A stretch of DNA of 64,000 nucleotides, from NCBI RefSeq assembly GCF_947496855.1, contig NZ_CANMED010000007.1, positions 62,001 through 126,000 of the forward strand. The letters are read 5' to 3'. Made by a program: the position numbers and the translations under genes. Positions 25,584 to 33,495 of this stretch are shown here, one piece after another. The stretch's first letter is position 1; each line of letters begins with the position of its first letter. A model generated the notes under the pieces. It saw nothing but the letters and a program-made list of their open reading frames with translations, did no database searches and was not told where the DNA came from. This DNA comes from an uncultured Aquimarina sp. GTDB lineage: Bacteria > Bacteroidota > Bacteroidia > Flavobacteriales > Flavobacteriaceae.

Positions 25584-25788
25584 GATGCAGTAGCTCAGCG
25601 GTTCAGAGCATATGGCTTAAAGTTTTTTAATTATCATAAAAGATTGGTCAAAACAAGCTTACTCCATTTCCACCCATAGGGTCGTGGGTTCGAATCCCAC
25701 CTGCATCACAAAATGGTCAACAAATACTTACTCCTACAGGTTCGATTCCAGCCCTTTCGAAAGAAAGGTATTGGTTATAAAGTATTTG
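25584..25788 (+). ncRNA. tRNA-like RNA with a 51-nt anticodon-loop insertion and a 3' hairpin domain
   Basis: 25584-25708 folds as a tRNA: acceptor GATGCAG/CTGCATC, D arm GCTC/GAGC, anticodon stem TATGG/CCATA, 5-nt variable loop, T arm GTGGG-TTCGAAT-CCCAC, discriminator A, no CCA. The anticodon loop is 58 nt instead of 7 (25616-25673), starting CTTAAAG. The 3' part (25721-25788) is closed by CAAATACTT/AAGTATTTG and holds a T-arm-like GGTTCGATTCC and a CCTTTC-GAAA-GAAAGG tetraloop hairpin. A GGTCAA...CTTACTCC motif occurs in both the insertion and the 3' domain. It lies under operator 2, ahead of the TerD-like gene. The layout recalls tRNA-like Y RNAs (YrlA) in rsr/rtcB operons, or an intron-bearing tRNA. 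Confidence 0.7.
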
Positions 25789-25888
25789 AATTACCATATA
25801 TAATTGAGGTCAATTACTTCTTACTTCAAACTTAGGATAAAGATTAGAAGTAAAATTACCTGATTATTTAATTTTAAATAAAAATGAC

Positions 25889-28132
25889 ATGAAAAGAGAT
25901 TTATTAAAAATCAGTTTACGACAACAAGCTGTATTCATTCCTGAAAACCTTATTTCAGAAGAATCACAAGAACTTAACCAGATTACTGCTGGATTGGTCG
26001 CTAATGTGGCTAAGCTAGGATTTAGCTTTTCTGAAGATTTACTAAAAGTACTAAACACACTTTCAACAGCATATAAATTAGAATTTTTGGATATGCTAAA
26101 AGAAGTTACAGGTGTTCATAAAAACTGGACTCCGTTAGTAAAAGGTTGGGATACTCCTACTAATGAAGATGTTTGGGATCATATCGCTACTTTTTTTGGA
26201 AATGTTTATAAAGATAAAAAAGGTGCAACCCTTTGTTGTGGTCACTTAATACCTAATAATACATTTCCGTTAGAACGCTACAACGGTTGTCCTTTTTGTG
26301 GAACTCCTTTCGAGTTTTCAAAACTAGAAAACTTTGGACAAGGTAGTAAACTTAAAGTATTAGAGCTCTGGACTGAAAAGGATCTGCATAAACTATTTAC
26401 AGATCTTTTATCATCAAAAACAGCATTGGATGCTACTCAGGTAGAAAGTTTACAATGTTTACTAAATTCTTTCTCAATTCCTAAAAATGGAACTATAGGA
26501 ATTAAGGAAACTGCAATGCTTGTTATCGATGCTTTAATACAAAACGGGAAAGAAAAGGAAGTTCAATCATTATTTAAAAACCCTAATGATATTCTTAGAT
26601 ATTTATGGTATAAACATACGGGTTTTTTACAAATCATAGAACCTAAAACTATCATCAAAAGGGCTAAGGATAATAATAGTCATATCTATCTTCCTTCTGA
26701 TAAAAGTAGTAAAGCTAAACTGGAAGCGAAAGCTTTATTAAAACTGAAATATACAAGAGAAGAATGTAAAAGAGTTGCTAGTTGGATCAATGCTTTGGAT
26801 ATACCATCCGATAAATTTTGCGAAATGATGCACCCTAAAAGAGGTATTTGGGTGCGAATGATCCGAGCTTTGCGATTAGCAGAATATAGTAAAAAGAAAG
26901 GGTTCGAAAATCTACACCAAATTCTTGATGTTTTCTATAATGAAAATTATGAGGTTTGGCAGGGATATGTAAATCATTATAGATTAAAATATGATGCTGA
27001 AAAAACCTTCGAGTTATTAAAACAACGTCCTGGTTTATTTGCTAGATCGCTTTTTTCTAATATGCTTTGGTTTGGAGCTGATATTACATTAAAACATTTT
27101 CATGATATCGTAGATAAAGTACCAGCTCGTTTGATTTTTACATTAAACATGTATGCTAAAAATTATTTTGACAAAACGATAACAAGAGCTGTAAAACCTC
27201 TTGGAGGAACAAATAAAATGATTCCAGCAAACAAGTTCTTGGAATTTTATACAGATGCACAATTAAAAGATATGCAATCAAAAATTGAAGATATCTGTAT
27301 CGAAATAATTAAAATGAAATTTGCTAATAGTGAAAATAAGAATCAAACTATTTTTATTGATGAAGCTTTGTATAAAATACCAATAGCAATAGGTGATAGA
27401 AGTGAAACGGTACAAGACCTTCCATCTGCATTGATGGGAACTCGTTTCCCATTAGAAGGAAACAAAGTACGCTTGTTTATGCAATGGGGCACTGGATTAA
27501 AAGCACAACACTTAGATATGGATCTAAGTTGTACTGTGTCTTACGAAGATACTTCGGATTTTTGTTCGTATTCTCAGTTAACAATTCCTGGTTGTAAACA
27601 TAGTGGTGATATTATTCACATTCCGGAAAAAGTTGGTACTGCAGAGTATATAGAAATAGATGTAAATAAGCTTTCTAAGAGAAATGCAAAATATGTAACT
27701 TTTACATGTAACGCATATAGCAATGGAAGTATTTCACCTGATCTAGTTGTAGGCTGGATGGATAGTAAGTATTCTATGAGAATTTCTCAAAAAAGTGGTG
27801 TGGCCTATGATCCATCTTGTGTAATTCATCAGGTAAGAATCACACAAAGCCTTACAAAAGGTTTAGTGTTTGGAATTCTAGATGTAAAAGCTAGAGAAAT
27901 TGTTTGGTTAGAGATGAATTATGGTGGTCAAATTGTTCAAAATTTGGATACCAAAGGTGTCGAAGCTTTGTTAACTAAGTTAGATAGTAAACTAAATATA
28001 GGGTATCTATTAGAACTTAAAGCAGAAGCCCAAAACCTAGAAATTGTTTCGGATGAAAAAGAAGCTGAAGAAATTTATACTCGAAAATGGGCGATAAACG
28101 TTGCGGCGGTAACTCAACTGTTCATAGATTAA
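25889..28132 (+). CDS. helical / zinc-ribbon / TerD-like protein of the WYL RNA-repair regulon
   Basis: A 747-residue protein in three parts. The N-terminal and central regions (about 1-100 and 150-470) are alpha-helical and HEAT-like. A Cys/His cluster at about 112-142 (CCGHLIP...CPFCGTPF) looks like a zinc ribbon or RING-like site. The C-terminal region (about 500-690) is a beta sandwich with TerD-like signatures: LDMDLSC, KHSGDI, a following EYIEIDVNKL and YVTFTCNAY. The gene is co-transcribed with the tRNA-like RNA. By position it corresponds to Ro/Rsr proteins of rsr-yrl-rtcB operons, but I see no vWA/MIDAS motif, so I do not call it TROVE. It may bind the RNA upstream (inference). Confidence 0.65.
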   Translation: MKRDLLKISLRQQAVFIPENLISEESQELNQITAGLVANVAKLGFSFSEDLLKVLNTLSTAYKLEFLDMLKEVTGVHKNWTPLVKGWDTPTNEDVWDHIATFFGNVYKDKKGATLCCGHLIPNNTFPLERYNGCPFCGTPFEFSKLENFGQGSKLKVLELWTEKDLHKLFTDLLSSKTALDATQVESLQCLLNSFSIPKNGTIGIKETAMLVIDALIQNGKEKEVQSLFKNPNDILRYLWYKHTGFLQIIEPKTIIKRAKDNNSHIYLPSDKSSKAKLEAKALLKLKYTREECKRVASWINALDIPSDKFCEMMHPKRGIWVRMIRALRLAEYSKKKGFENLHQILDVFYNENYEVWQGYVNHYRLKYDAEKTFELLKQRPGLFARSLFSNMLWFGADITLKHFHDIVDKVPARLIFTLNMYAKNYFDKTITRAVKPLGGTNKMIPANKFLEFYTDAQLKDMQSKIEDICIEIIKMKFANSENKNQTIFIDEALYKIPIAIGDRSETVQDLPSALMGTRFPLEGNKVRLFMQWGTGLKAQHLDMDLSCTVSYEDTSDFCSYSQLTIPGCKHSGDIIHIPEKVGTAEYIEIDVNKLSKRNAKYVTFTCNAYSNGSISPDLVVGWMDSKYSMRISQKSGVAYDPSCVIHQVRITQSLTKGLVFGILDVKAREIVWLEMNYGGQIVQNLDTKGVEALLTKLDSKLNIGYLLELKAEAQNLEIVSDEKEAEEIYTRKWAINVAAVTQLFID

Positions 28133-28138
28133 TTAAAA

Positions 28139-28170
28139 AAGAAAACCAGGCCTAAACCTGGTTTTCTGCG
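28139..28170 (+). terminator. terminator after the TerD-like gene
   Basis: GAAAACCAGG / CCTGGTTTTC with a 6-nt loop (28141-28166), preceded by an A run. It begins about 8 bp after the stop codon. Confidence 0.75.
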
Positions 28171-28396
28171 TTAAAACATATTCACCGACGACTGACTAGT
28201 CGATTATGAATTGAGACATAACCATCTTCTATTTTTATAACACTTTTATATAGTAAACCGTTTTCTCTAAAAAAACCCTACTAGTATAAAGTTAAAATTA
28301 TTCCAAAGAACACTAAATAATTGGATACTAGAATTAAAGATCACTTTGAACCCAAGAAAAATTTCCCTATCATTATATTACTAAAATTAATCAACT

Positions 28397-29035
28397 ATGA
28401 AAAAAGTATTACTCCTAATTCTATCGACCCTCTGCTTGATGTCTTGTAAAGATGATCAAAAAGAAAAAACTACTGATTCAAAAAACGAAACAGAATCTGT
28501 ACAAAACACCAAAGACAAAGATTCTAAAACGAATAGTACAGGCTCAATCAATTCAAGTATTAAACTTACAAGTCTAGATTTAGCTTTAGAAGTAGAAAAC
28601 TTTATCACCTGTAAAAAAACTGCTACAGAACGAAATGACTGCAGGAATAGCATTACCAAAACAATTACAAAAGCTTTTGATCTTACAGAGTTTAATGATT
28701 CCAAATTAGGATATGTAATATATGATAGTATTCACCCTATTGCAGAACGATCTAAGAATTGGTTGCAATTAGGAACCGTAAATCAAGAAACTATAAATCA
28801 AGCTTTAGCACATACTAATAGAGGTGGATTAGCATTGATTATCGATACAGCCGAGACCTATGGTCATGTAGTGATGATTGTTCCTGGTGAAAGCAAAAAA
28901 TCAGGTTCTTGGGATATGAAATTACCCAATGTATTATCACTTACCAATTATAAACCAGAGAAATCATTTAGTAACAAATCACTTTCTTATGCAATGAAAA
29001 AAAGCGATGACTTAAAGATTTTTATCAGACAGTAA
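28397..29035 (+). CDS. lipoprotein of unknown function
   Basis: A 212-residue lipoprotein: signal with lipobox LCLMSCKDDQ (Cys about 17), a low-complexity Ser/Thr/Lys/Asp linker (about 20-60), then a compact domain (about 65-212) with a possible Cys pair (FITCKKTATERNDC), IDTAETYGHVVMIVPGES and KSGSWDMKLPNVLSL. The last part resembles proteins with a CHAP/NlpC-like fold, but no catalytic Cys-His pair is clear. It is a single gene between two terminators without its own WYL operator. Confidence 0.6.
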   Translation: MKKVLLLILSTLCLMSCKDDQKEKTTDSKNETESVQNTKDKDSKTNSTGSINSSIKLTSLDLALEVENFITCKKTATERNDCRNSITKTITKAFDLTEFNDSKLGYVIYDSIHPIAERSKNWLQLGTVNQETINQALAHTNRGGLALIIDTAETYGHVVMIVPGESKKSGSWDMKLPNVLSLTNYKPEKSFSNKSLSYAMKKSDDLKIFIRQ

Positions 29036-29056
29036 AACGTAATTCAAAAAAAACGT

Positions 29057-29093
29057 AATCCTCAAGTGATCATTTTCATTTGAGGATTTTTTT
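29057..29093 (+). terminator. terminator after the lipoprotein gene
   Basis: AATCCTCAAGTGA pairs with TCATTTGAGGATT (one G-T pair), followed by seven T. It ends 16 bp before operator 3. Confidence 0.75.
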
Positions 29094-29108
29094 ATATTAT
29101 TTTATTAC

Positions 29109-29144
29109 TACGTAAAATCTTTGCGTAATAATAATTTTTCTTTG
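29109..29144 (+). promoter_or_regulatory. operator 3 (TACGTA-N7-TGCGTA) and -7 element
   Basis: TACGTA (29109-29114), 7-nt spacer, TGCGTA (29122-29127): one mismatch to the perfect repeat. TTTG (29141-29144) begins 14 bp after the operator. It drives the two nucleotidyltransferase genes and the gene coupled to them. Confidence 0.75.
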
Positions 29145-29163
29145 TATTGTAATTAAAATAAAG

Positions 29164-29901
29164 ATGAAAACAAGATTAAGAAAATTAGAAGAAGAACGAG
29201 ATGTAAAAATAAACTACGCTTGTGAATCAGGAAGTAGAGCTTGGGGTTTTGCATCGCCTGATAGCGACTATGATGTCCGCTTCCTGTATACAAAACCATT
29301 GGAATGGTATCTTTCGGTATCTGAAAAACGAGACAATATAGATATTATGGATGGAGATTTTGATGCTGTAGGATGGGAATTACGCAAAAGTCTACAACTA
29401 CTTAAAAAATCCAATGTTCCAGCTATTGAACATCTATTCTCGCCAATATTATATCTTGGAGAAGATACCGTTGTTTCGGAATTAAGAAGTATCGCTTCTG
29501 AATGCTTCTCTCCTATTTCTTGTATGTTTCATTATTTAAGTATGAGTAAAAAATATGAAGAGAAATTAATCGGAAAAACAATAAAATTAAAGAGTTTATT
29601 TTATGCATTACGAACTTGCCTAGCTGGCAAATGGATATTAGAGCATAAAACAATGCCTCCAGTAGTATTTAGTGAAATGTTATCTTTAGTATCAGATGAT
29701 ATAGCAAATGAGATCGAAAATTTAATGGAAATTAAATCTAGAAATGATGAAAGCTATATCCATACTAGAAATGAAAAAGTAATAGCGTATATATCTAAAA
29801 CCATCGCAACCAATAATAGCTTTGCTAAATCATTGACATCAGGGAAACCTGATCATGAAAGAATCGATGCATTTTTATTTAAAAGCATCACCGAAAATTA
29901 A
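29164..29901 (+). CDS. RlaP-type nucleotidyltransferase 1 (COG3541-like)
   Basis: A 245-residue protein of the polymerase-beta superfamily. The active site is plain: GSRAWGF (residues 23-29) followed by SDYDVRF with two metal-binding Asp (D35, D37). A third acidic residue probably lies in the NIDIMDGDFD strand. The C-terminal half is helical. This is the COG3541/YcgL class, named RlaP in comparative work because of its link with RNA ligases; it is thought to add nucleotides to, or modify, RNA ends before ligation. First gene under operator 3. Confidence 0.85.
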   Translation: MKTRLRKLEEERDVKINYACESGSRAWGFASPDSDYDVRFLYTKPLEWYLSVSEKRDNIDIMDGDFDAVGWELRKSLQLLKKSNVPAIEHLFSPILYLGEDTVVSELRSIASECFSPISCMFHYLSMSKKYEEKLIGKTIKLKSLFYALRTCLAGKWILEHKTMPPVVFSEMLSLVSDDIANEIENLMEIKSRNDESYIHTRNEKVIAYISKTIATNNSFAKSLTSGKPDHERIDAFLFKSITEN

Positions 29902-29902
29902 T

Positions 29903-29958
29903 TTGTCAGCCTGAGCTTGTCGAAGACCAATTATACTTCGACAGGCTCAGTGTGACAA
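29903..29958. repeat. REP-like inverted repeat
   Basis: TTGTCAGCCTGAGCTTGTCG and its near-complement CGACAGGCTCAGTGTGACAA face each other across about 15 bp, between the two nucleotidyltransferase genes. It may weaken transcription of the second gene. Same family as at 20.98, 39.65 and 56.6 kb. Confidence 0.75.
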
Positions 29959-29973
29959 ACCAATACTAATAAA

Positions 29974-31038
29974 ATGAAAACCATAGCAGAACTGAAAGCT
30001 TCAGGAAATATCATATTCGAATGTATTAGCGGCAGTCGAGCATATGGTTTGGATACAGCTACCTCTGACACAGATATCAGAGGTGTATTTATCCTACCTA
30101 AAGAAAAATTCTATTCACTTGAGTATACAGGACAAATTAATAATGAAACAAATGATATCGTATATTATGAACTACGGAAGTTTATTGAATTGTTATACAA
30201 AAACAATCCTAATATATTAGAATTATTAAATATTCCAGAAGCGTGTGTTTTAAAGAAACATCCCATTTTTGATCAAATTAAAATGGAATACTTTCTCTCT
30301 AAGCTTTGCAAAAATACGTTTGCAAATTATGCATACACTCAAATCAAAAAAGCCAGAGGACTTAACAAAAAGATTGCAAATCCGGTAGATAAAGAACGAA
30401 AATCTGTAATCGATTTCTGCTATATTAGAACCAACAAACAATCTTTAACATGTAAAGAGTTTTTGACTAAAAGTGATTTGGAAATTGCTAACTGTGGATT
30501 GGTTAAAATCCCACATATGAAGGATTGTTATAATTTATTTTATGGTGAGGAAAAAGAATACCAGGGAATTGCAAGAGAAAACGCAAATGAAGTTTGCCTA
30601 AGTTCAGTTCCCAAAGAAGAACAACCAATTGCCATGCTATATTTTAATGTCGACGGATATTCATCTTACTGCAAAAAATATAAAGAATATTGGACTTGGG
30701 TGGAAAAACGAAATGAAGCACGTTATAATAATAATGTAGCTCACGGGAAGAACTATGATACCAAAAATATGATGCATACCTTTCGATTATTACACATGGC
30801 GGAGGAAATAGCAAAAGAAGGTACAGTACATGTTCGAAGATCAGATCGAGAGTATTTATTACGAATCAAAAATGGAGATTTTGAATATGATTATTTGGTA
30901 AACAAAGTTGAGCAGCTTAAGAAAAGTTTAGATATTTTATATAATGAATCTAATTTGATGGAAAGGCCTGATTTAGCAAAAGTAAATGATGTATTGGTGA
31001 ATACTAGAAATAAATTTTATTCAAAAAAGAATAGATGA
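29974..31038 (+). CDS. RlaP-type nucleotidyltransferase 2 (COG3541-like)
   Basis: A 354-residue second member of the same superfamily: SGSRAYGL at residues 19-26, SDTDIRGVF with D32 and D34, and a longer helical C-terminus with many Lys/Arg (KKARGLNKKIANPVDKERK), suited to RNA binding. It is about 110 residues longer than its neighbour and only distantly similar, so it may act on a different RNA end. It overlaps the next gene by 4 bp (ATGA). Confidence 0.85.
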   Translation: MKTIAELKASGNIIFECISGSRAYGLDTATSDTDIRGVFILPKEKFYSLEYTGQINNETNDIVYYELRKFIELLYKNNPNILELLNIPEACVLKKHPIFDQIKMEYFLSKLCKNTFANYAYTQIKKARGLNKKIANPVDKERKSVIDFCYIRTNKQSLTCKEFLTKSDLEIANCGLVKIPHMKDCYNLFYGEEKEYQGIARENANEVCLSSVPKEEQPIAMLYFNVDGYSSYCKKYKEYWTWVEKRNEARYNNNVAHGKNYDTKNMMHTFRLLHMAEEIAKEGTVHVRRSDREYLLRIKNGDFEYDYLVNKVEQLKKSLDILYNESNLMERPDLAKVNDVLVNTRNKFYSKKNR

Positions 31039-31451
31039 ATTCGCAAGAGCGATATATACGATATCCCAGTGGAGTTTCAGAAGAAAAACTGGGGAAAAGA
31101 TTAGGTATTCACTGGGATAATACTATGCAAGATTGGGAATTTGTGTTTTCAGATTTTGATAGAGTAGATTATTTTTTGAAATTTTACCAAAGAGAATTAG
31201 ACGATGATGATGATAAGTTCACCTTAATGGGATTAATTATTTCTTCGTTCGATGATGGTATTTCCAATTTTAATTCGGAAACTGAAAAGAACTGGAACAT
31301 ATGTAAAATCATACTAGAAAAAGAATGTTTTCTTCACTATTCTATAATTAGATATTGGAGTTTATTGGATGAGGAAGATATTAATAATGTCTTTTCAATA
31401 ACACCGTATATAAGGAAAGTTTGGGAAGAGGTAAAAACAAAATTTTTATAA
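31035..31451 (+). CDS. hypothetical protein coupled to RlaP2
   Basis: A 138-residue acidic, aromatic-rich protein (DWEFVFSDFDRVDYFLKFYQ, DDDDDKF). No family recognised. Its ATG overlaps the stop of RlaP2, so it probably works with or regulates that enzyme. No signal peptide or membrane helix. Operator 4 begins 31 bp after its stop. Confidence 0.65.
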   Translation: MNSQERYIRYPSGVSEEKLGKRLGIHWDNTMQDWEFVFSDFDRVDYFLKFYQRELDDDDDKFTLMGLIISSFDDGISNFNSETEKNWNICKIILEKECFLHYSIIRYWSLLDEEDINNVFSITPYIRKVWEEVKTKFL

Positions 31452-31481
31452 ACTTTTTAAATTTCATAAATTAATCTAAAC

Positions 31482-31517
31482 CACGCAAAACTATTGCGCA
31501 ATATCAATTCATCTTTG
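31482..31517 (+). promoter_or_regulatory. operator 4 (CACGCA-N7-TGCGCA) and -7 element
   Basis: CACGCA (31482-31487), 7-nt spacer, TGCGCA (31495-31500): the inner ACGC/GCG core is kept, the outer bases differ. TTTG (31514-31517) again begins exactly 14 bp after the operator. It controls the first rtcB gene. Confidence 0.7.
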
Positions 31518-31537
31518 CTTTATCAATTAGAAACAAC

Positions 31538-32932
31538 ATGAAAAATAAAATAAACATCACAGGGAAAACATTGATTGATTTAGGGTTCAGGTCTGGGAAG
31601 TGGTTTCCAGAAGCGATTGAACATATCAATACACATCAATTGGCTGATGAAGCAATGCACGCATATTTAGAACAATATAAAATGCCTCCTATCCAGGAAT
31701 TACATAAAGCACCAATAGATTTTAAAATCAATATCAAAGCAGAAAATGAACTAGAAGAAGACAATGTTACTTCAGTAATTACTTCTATGGAGCAGCTAAT
31801 GAAAACACCAACAGTTGTCGATGGAGCTGTGATGCCAGATGCCTGTCCGTCTGGTCCTAAGGGAACGATTCCTGTAGGTGGTGTGGTCGTGGCTAAAAAT
31901 GCCATTCACCCAGGATTGCATAGTGCAGATATCTGCTGTTCTGTGATGTTAACCGATTTTGGAAAAGCAGACCCTAAAAAAGTATTAGATGCAGCACACG
32001 CCAGTACACATTTTGGGCCTGGAGGAAGACCAAGAGGACAACAATATAATGTCCCAGATGAATTGTTATCAGCGTTTAAATCCAACTTCTTTCTTAGAGA
32101 AGCCAAAGATATTAGTATGGCAAAAGAATATCTGGGAACGCAGGGAGATGGTAATCACTTCTTATTTGTCGGTACTTCTGCAAAAACAGGAAATACTATG
32201 ATGATCACACATCATGGATCCAGAGGTGTGGGTGCTAGGTTGTATAAAAAAGGAATGCATATTGCCGACAAATTCAGAAGAGATTTATCTCCGGATACTT
32301 TAAAGCAAAATGCATGGATTCCTTTTGATACAGAAGAAGGTCAAACGTACTGGTCGGCATTGCAAACCATCAGAAAATGGACAAAATTAAATCACGAAGT
32401 TATTCACGATGCAACCTTAAAAGCGTTGGAGATTGAGGCAGAAGATAGATACTGGAATGAGCATAATTTTGTCTTTAAAGAAGGAGATTTATTTTATCAT
32501 GCCAAAGGTGCAACGCCATTGGACACGAAGTTTATGCCAGATATTACGGGGCCAAGATTGATTCCATTAAACATGGCAGAACCTGTATTGATCGTTGAAG
32601 GAGCAACTACTACAAACAATCTTGGATTTGCACCACACGGCGCTGGTAGAAATATGAGTAGAACACAACATAAAAGAAATAAAGAAGGACAAACCAGAGA
32701 AGAAATTTTTAAGATCGAAACCAAAGGTCTAGATGTTAGATTTTACTCTAAAGAAATCGATATTTCGGAATTACCGAGTGCATATAAAAATGCTGCAACC
32801 GTGAGAGAGCAAATGTCAGAGTTTGGATTAGGTAATGTGATTGATGAAGTGATGCCTTATGGATGTATTATGGCTGGAGATTTTCAGATCAATGCCCCTT
32901 GGAGAGTGAAGAGAAGAAATAAAAACAAGTAA
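31538..32932 (+). CDS. rtcB: RtcB-family RNA ligase 1 (variant motifs)
   Basis: A 464-residue RtcB homologue. RtcB joins 2',3'-cyclic-phosphate and 5'-OH RNA ends using GTP and Mn2+. Catalytic parts are kept: SADICCSV supplies the Asp and Cys of the metal site, QGDGNHFLF (about 202), THHGSRGVGAR, NEHNFVF and PHGAGRNMSR (about 367), whose His is the guanylylation site. Two signature motifs are unusual: MPDACPSGPKG replaces the common MPDxHxGxG, and HSADICCSV replaces GVDIGCG. It is therefore a divergent RtcB subgroup, probably active. It is directly under operator 4, part of the WYL regulon. Confidence 0.9.
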   Translation: MKNKINITGKTLIDLGFRSGKWFPEAIEHINTHQLADEAMHAYLEQYKMPPIQELHKAPIDFKINIKAENELEEDNVTSVITSMEQLMKTPTVVDGAVMPDACPSGPKGTIPVGGVVVAKNAIHPGLHSADICCSVMLTDFGKADPKKVLDAAHASTHFGPGGRPRGQQYNVPDELLSAFKSNFFLREAKDISMAKEYLGTQGDGNHFLFVGTSAKTGNTMMITHHGSRGVGARLYKKGMHIADKFRRDLSPDTLKQNAWIPFDTEEGQTYWSALQTIRKWTKLNHEVIHDATLKALEIEAEDRYWNEHNFVFKEGDLFYHAKGATPLDTKFMPDITGPRLIPLNMAEPVLIVEGATTTNNLGFAPHGAGRNMSRTQHKRNKEGQTREEIFKIETKGLDVRFYSKEIDISELPSAYKNAATVREQMSEFGLGNVIDEVMPYGCIMAGDFQINAPWRVKRRNKNK

Positions 32933-33043
32933 TCATATGTCAATCTGAACCTCTCGAAGGACTCAGCGTGACAACTAAAAATTATAAAATGCAAACTAAA
33001 AAAGGAACCCTGTATTAAGTTTTTAACTTAAAATTTAATACAG

Positions 33044-33268
33044 ATGAAATCTTATGACAACAAGAAACTTTACAATTACAAAACAAGTCATAAAAGAAAA
33101 AAGAGAACCAAAAGTGCTAAAATTTGGTGGAAAAGTAATTCTTGGGAGTATCGTCGATATTTACGAGGGAAATATCGTAACCAATGTAAAACAATTCTTC
33201 GCAGGAAAATCGAAGGTGAAGACATTGAGTTTCCATTGTATAAAAAGACACTTTGGTGGGAAGCATAA
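33044..33268 (+). CDS. small basic Trp-rich protein
   Basis: A 74-residue very basic protein with WEYRRYLRGKYRNQCK and a final KKTLWWEA; it ends in two stops. This reading is preferred over an overlapping frame at 33054-33284 (76 residues) because its composition (aromatic plus Arg/Lys) looks like a nucleic-acid-binding small protein, but the choice is not certain. It is 111 bp after rtcB1 and could be its partner on RNA. Confidence 0.45.
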   Translation: MKSYDNKKLYNYKTSHKRKKRTKSAKIWWKSNSWEYRRYLRGKYRNQCKTILRRKIEGEDIEFPLYKKTLWWEA

Positions 33269-33309
33269 TAATCGTATTCTTTAAAGGGTGATTAATTAAT
33301 CAAATTTAT

Positions 33310-33490
33310 TTCAATGGCCTATCAAAAGTTTGTTGTAAAATTTGAAGTGAAAATACCGTGAAATTTTAGACTGTTTGAGCGTAGCGAGTTTCTAAAATTT
33401 AGGTATTGAACAATAAATTTAAACAAACTTTTGTAAGCCTAGACTTTTTTGTTTCTTTTTTGGGCGATGCAAAAAAGAAAAGAATTTAGA
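33310..33490. repeat. dispersed intergenic repeat element
   Basis: An imperfect palindromic element with GTTTGTTGTAAAATTTG and AAATTTAAACAAAC near its ends, a central GAGCGTAGCGAG, and an end with GGGCGATGCAAAAAAG. This arrangement is typical of non-coding repeats in flavobacterial genomes. No gene in it. Confidence 0.5.
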
Positions 33491-33495
33491 AACAA

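Noticed and set aside
25584..25708. Calling the 25.6-kb RNA a normal tRNA-Leu(TAA)
   Set aside because: CTTAAAG would give TAA, but the variable loop is 5 nt (class I), whereas Leu is class II, and the loop carries 51 extra nt.
25584..25708. Group I intron or integration site in the tRNA-like genes
   Set aside because: The insertions are only 50-52 nt, too short for group I or II introns, and no integrase or att-like direct repeat was seen near 25.6 kb.
25889..28132. TROVE/Ro60 identity for the 747-residue protein
   Set aside because: Context fits, but I could not find the vWA/MIDAS signature, and the C-terminus looks TerD-like. Kept only as a functional analogy.
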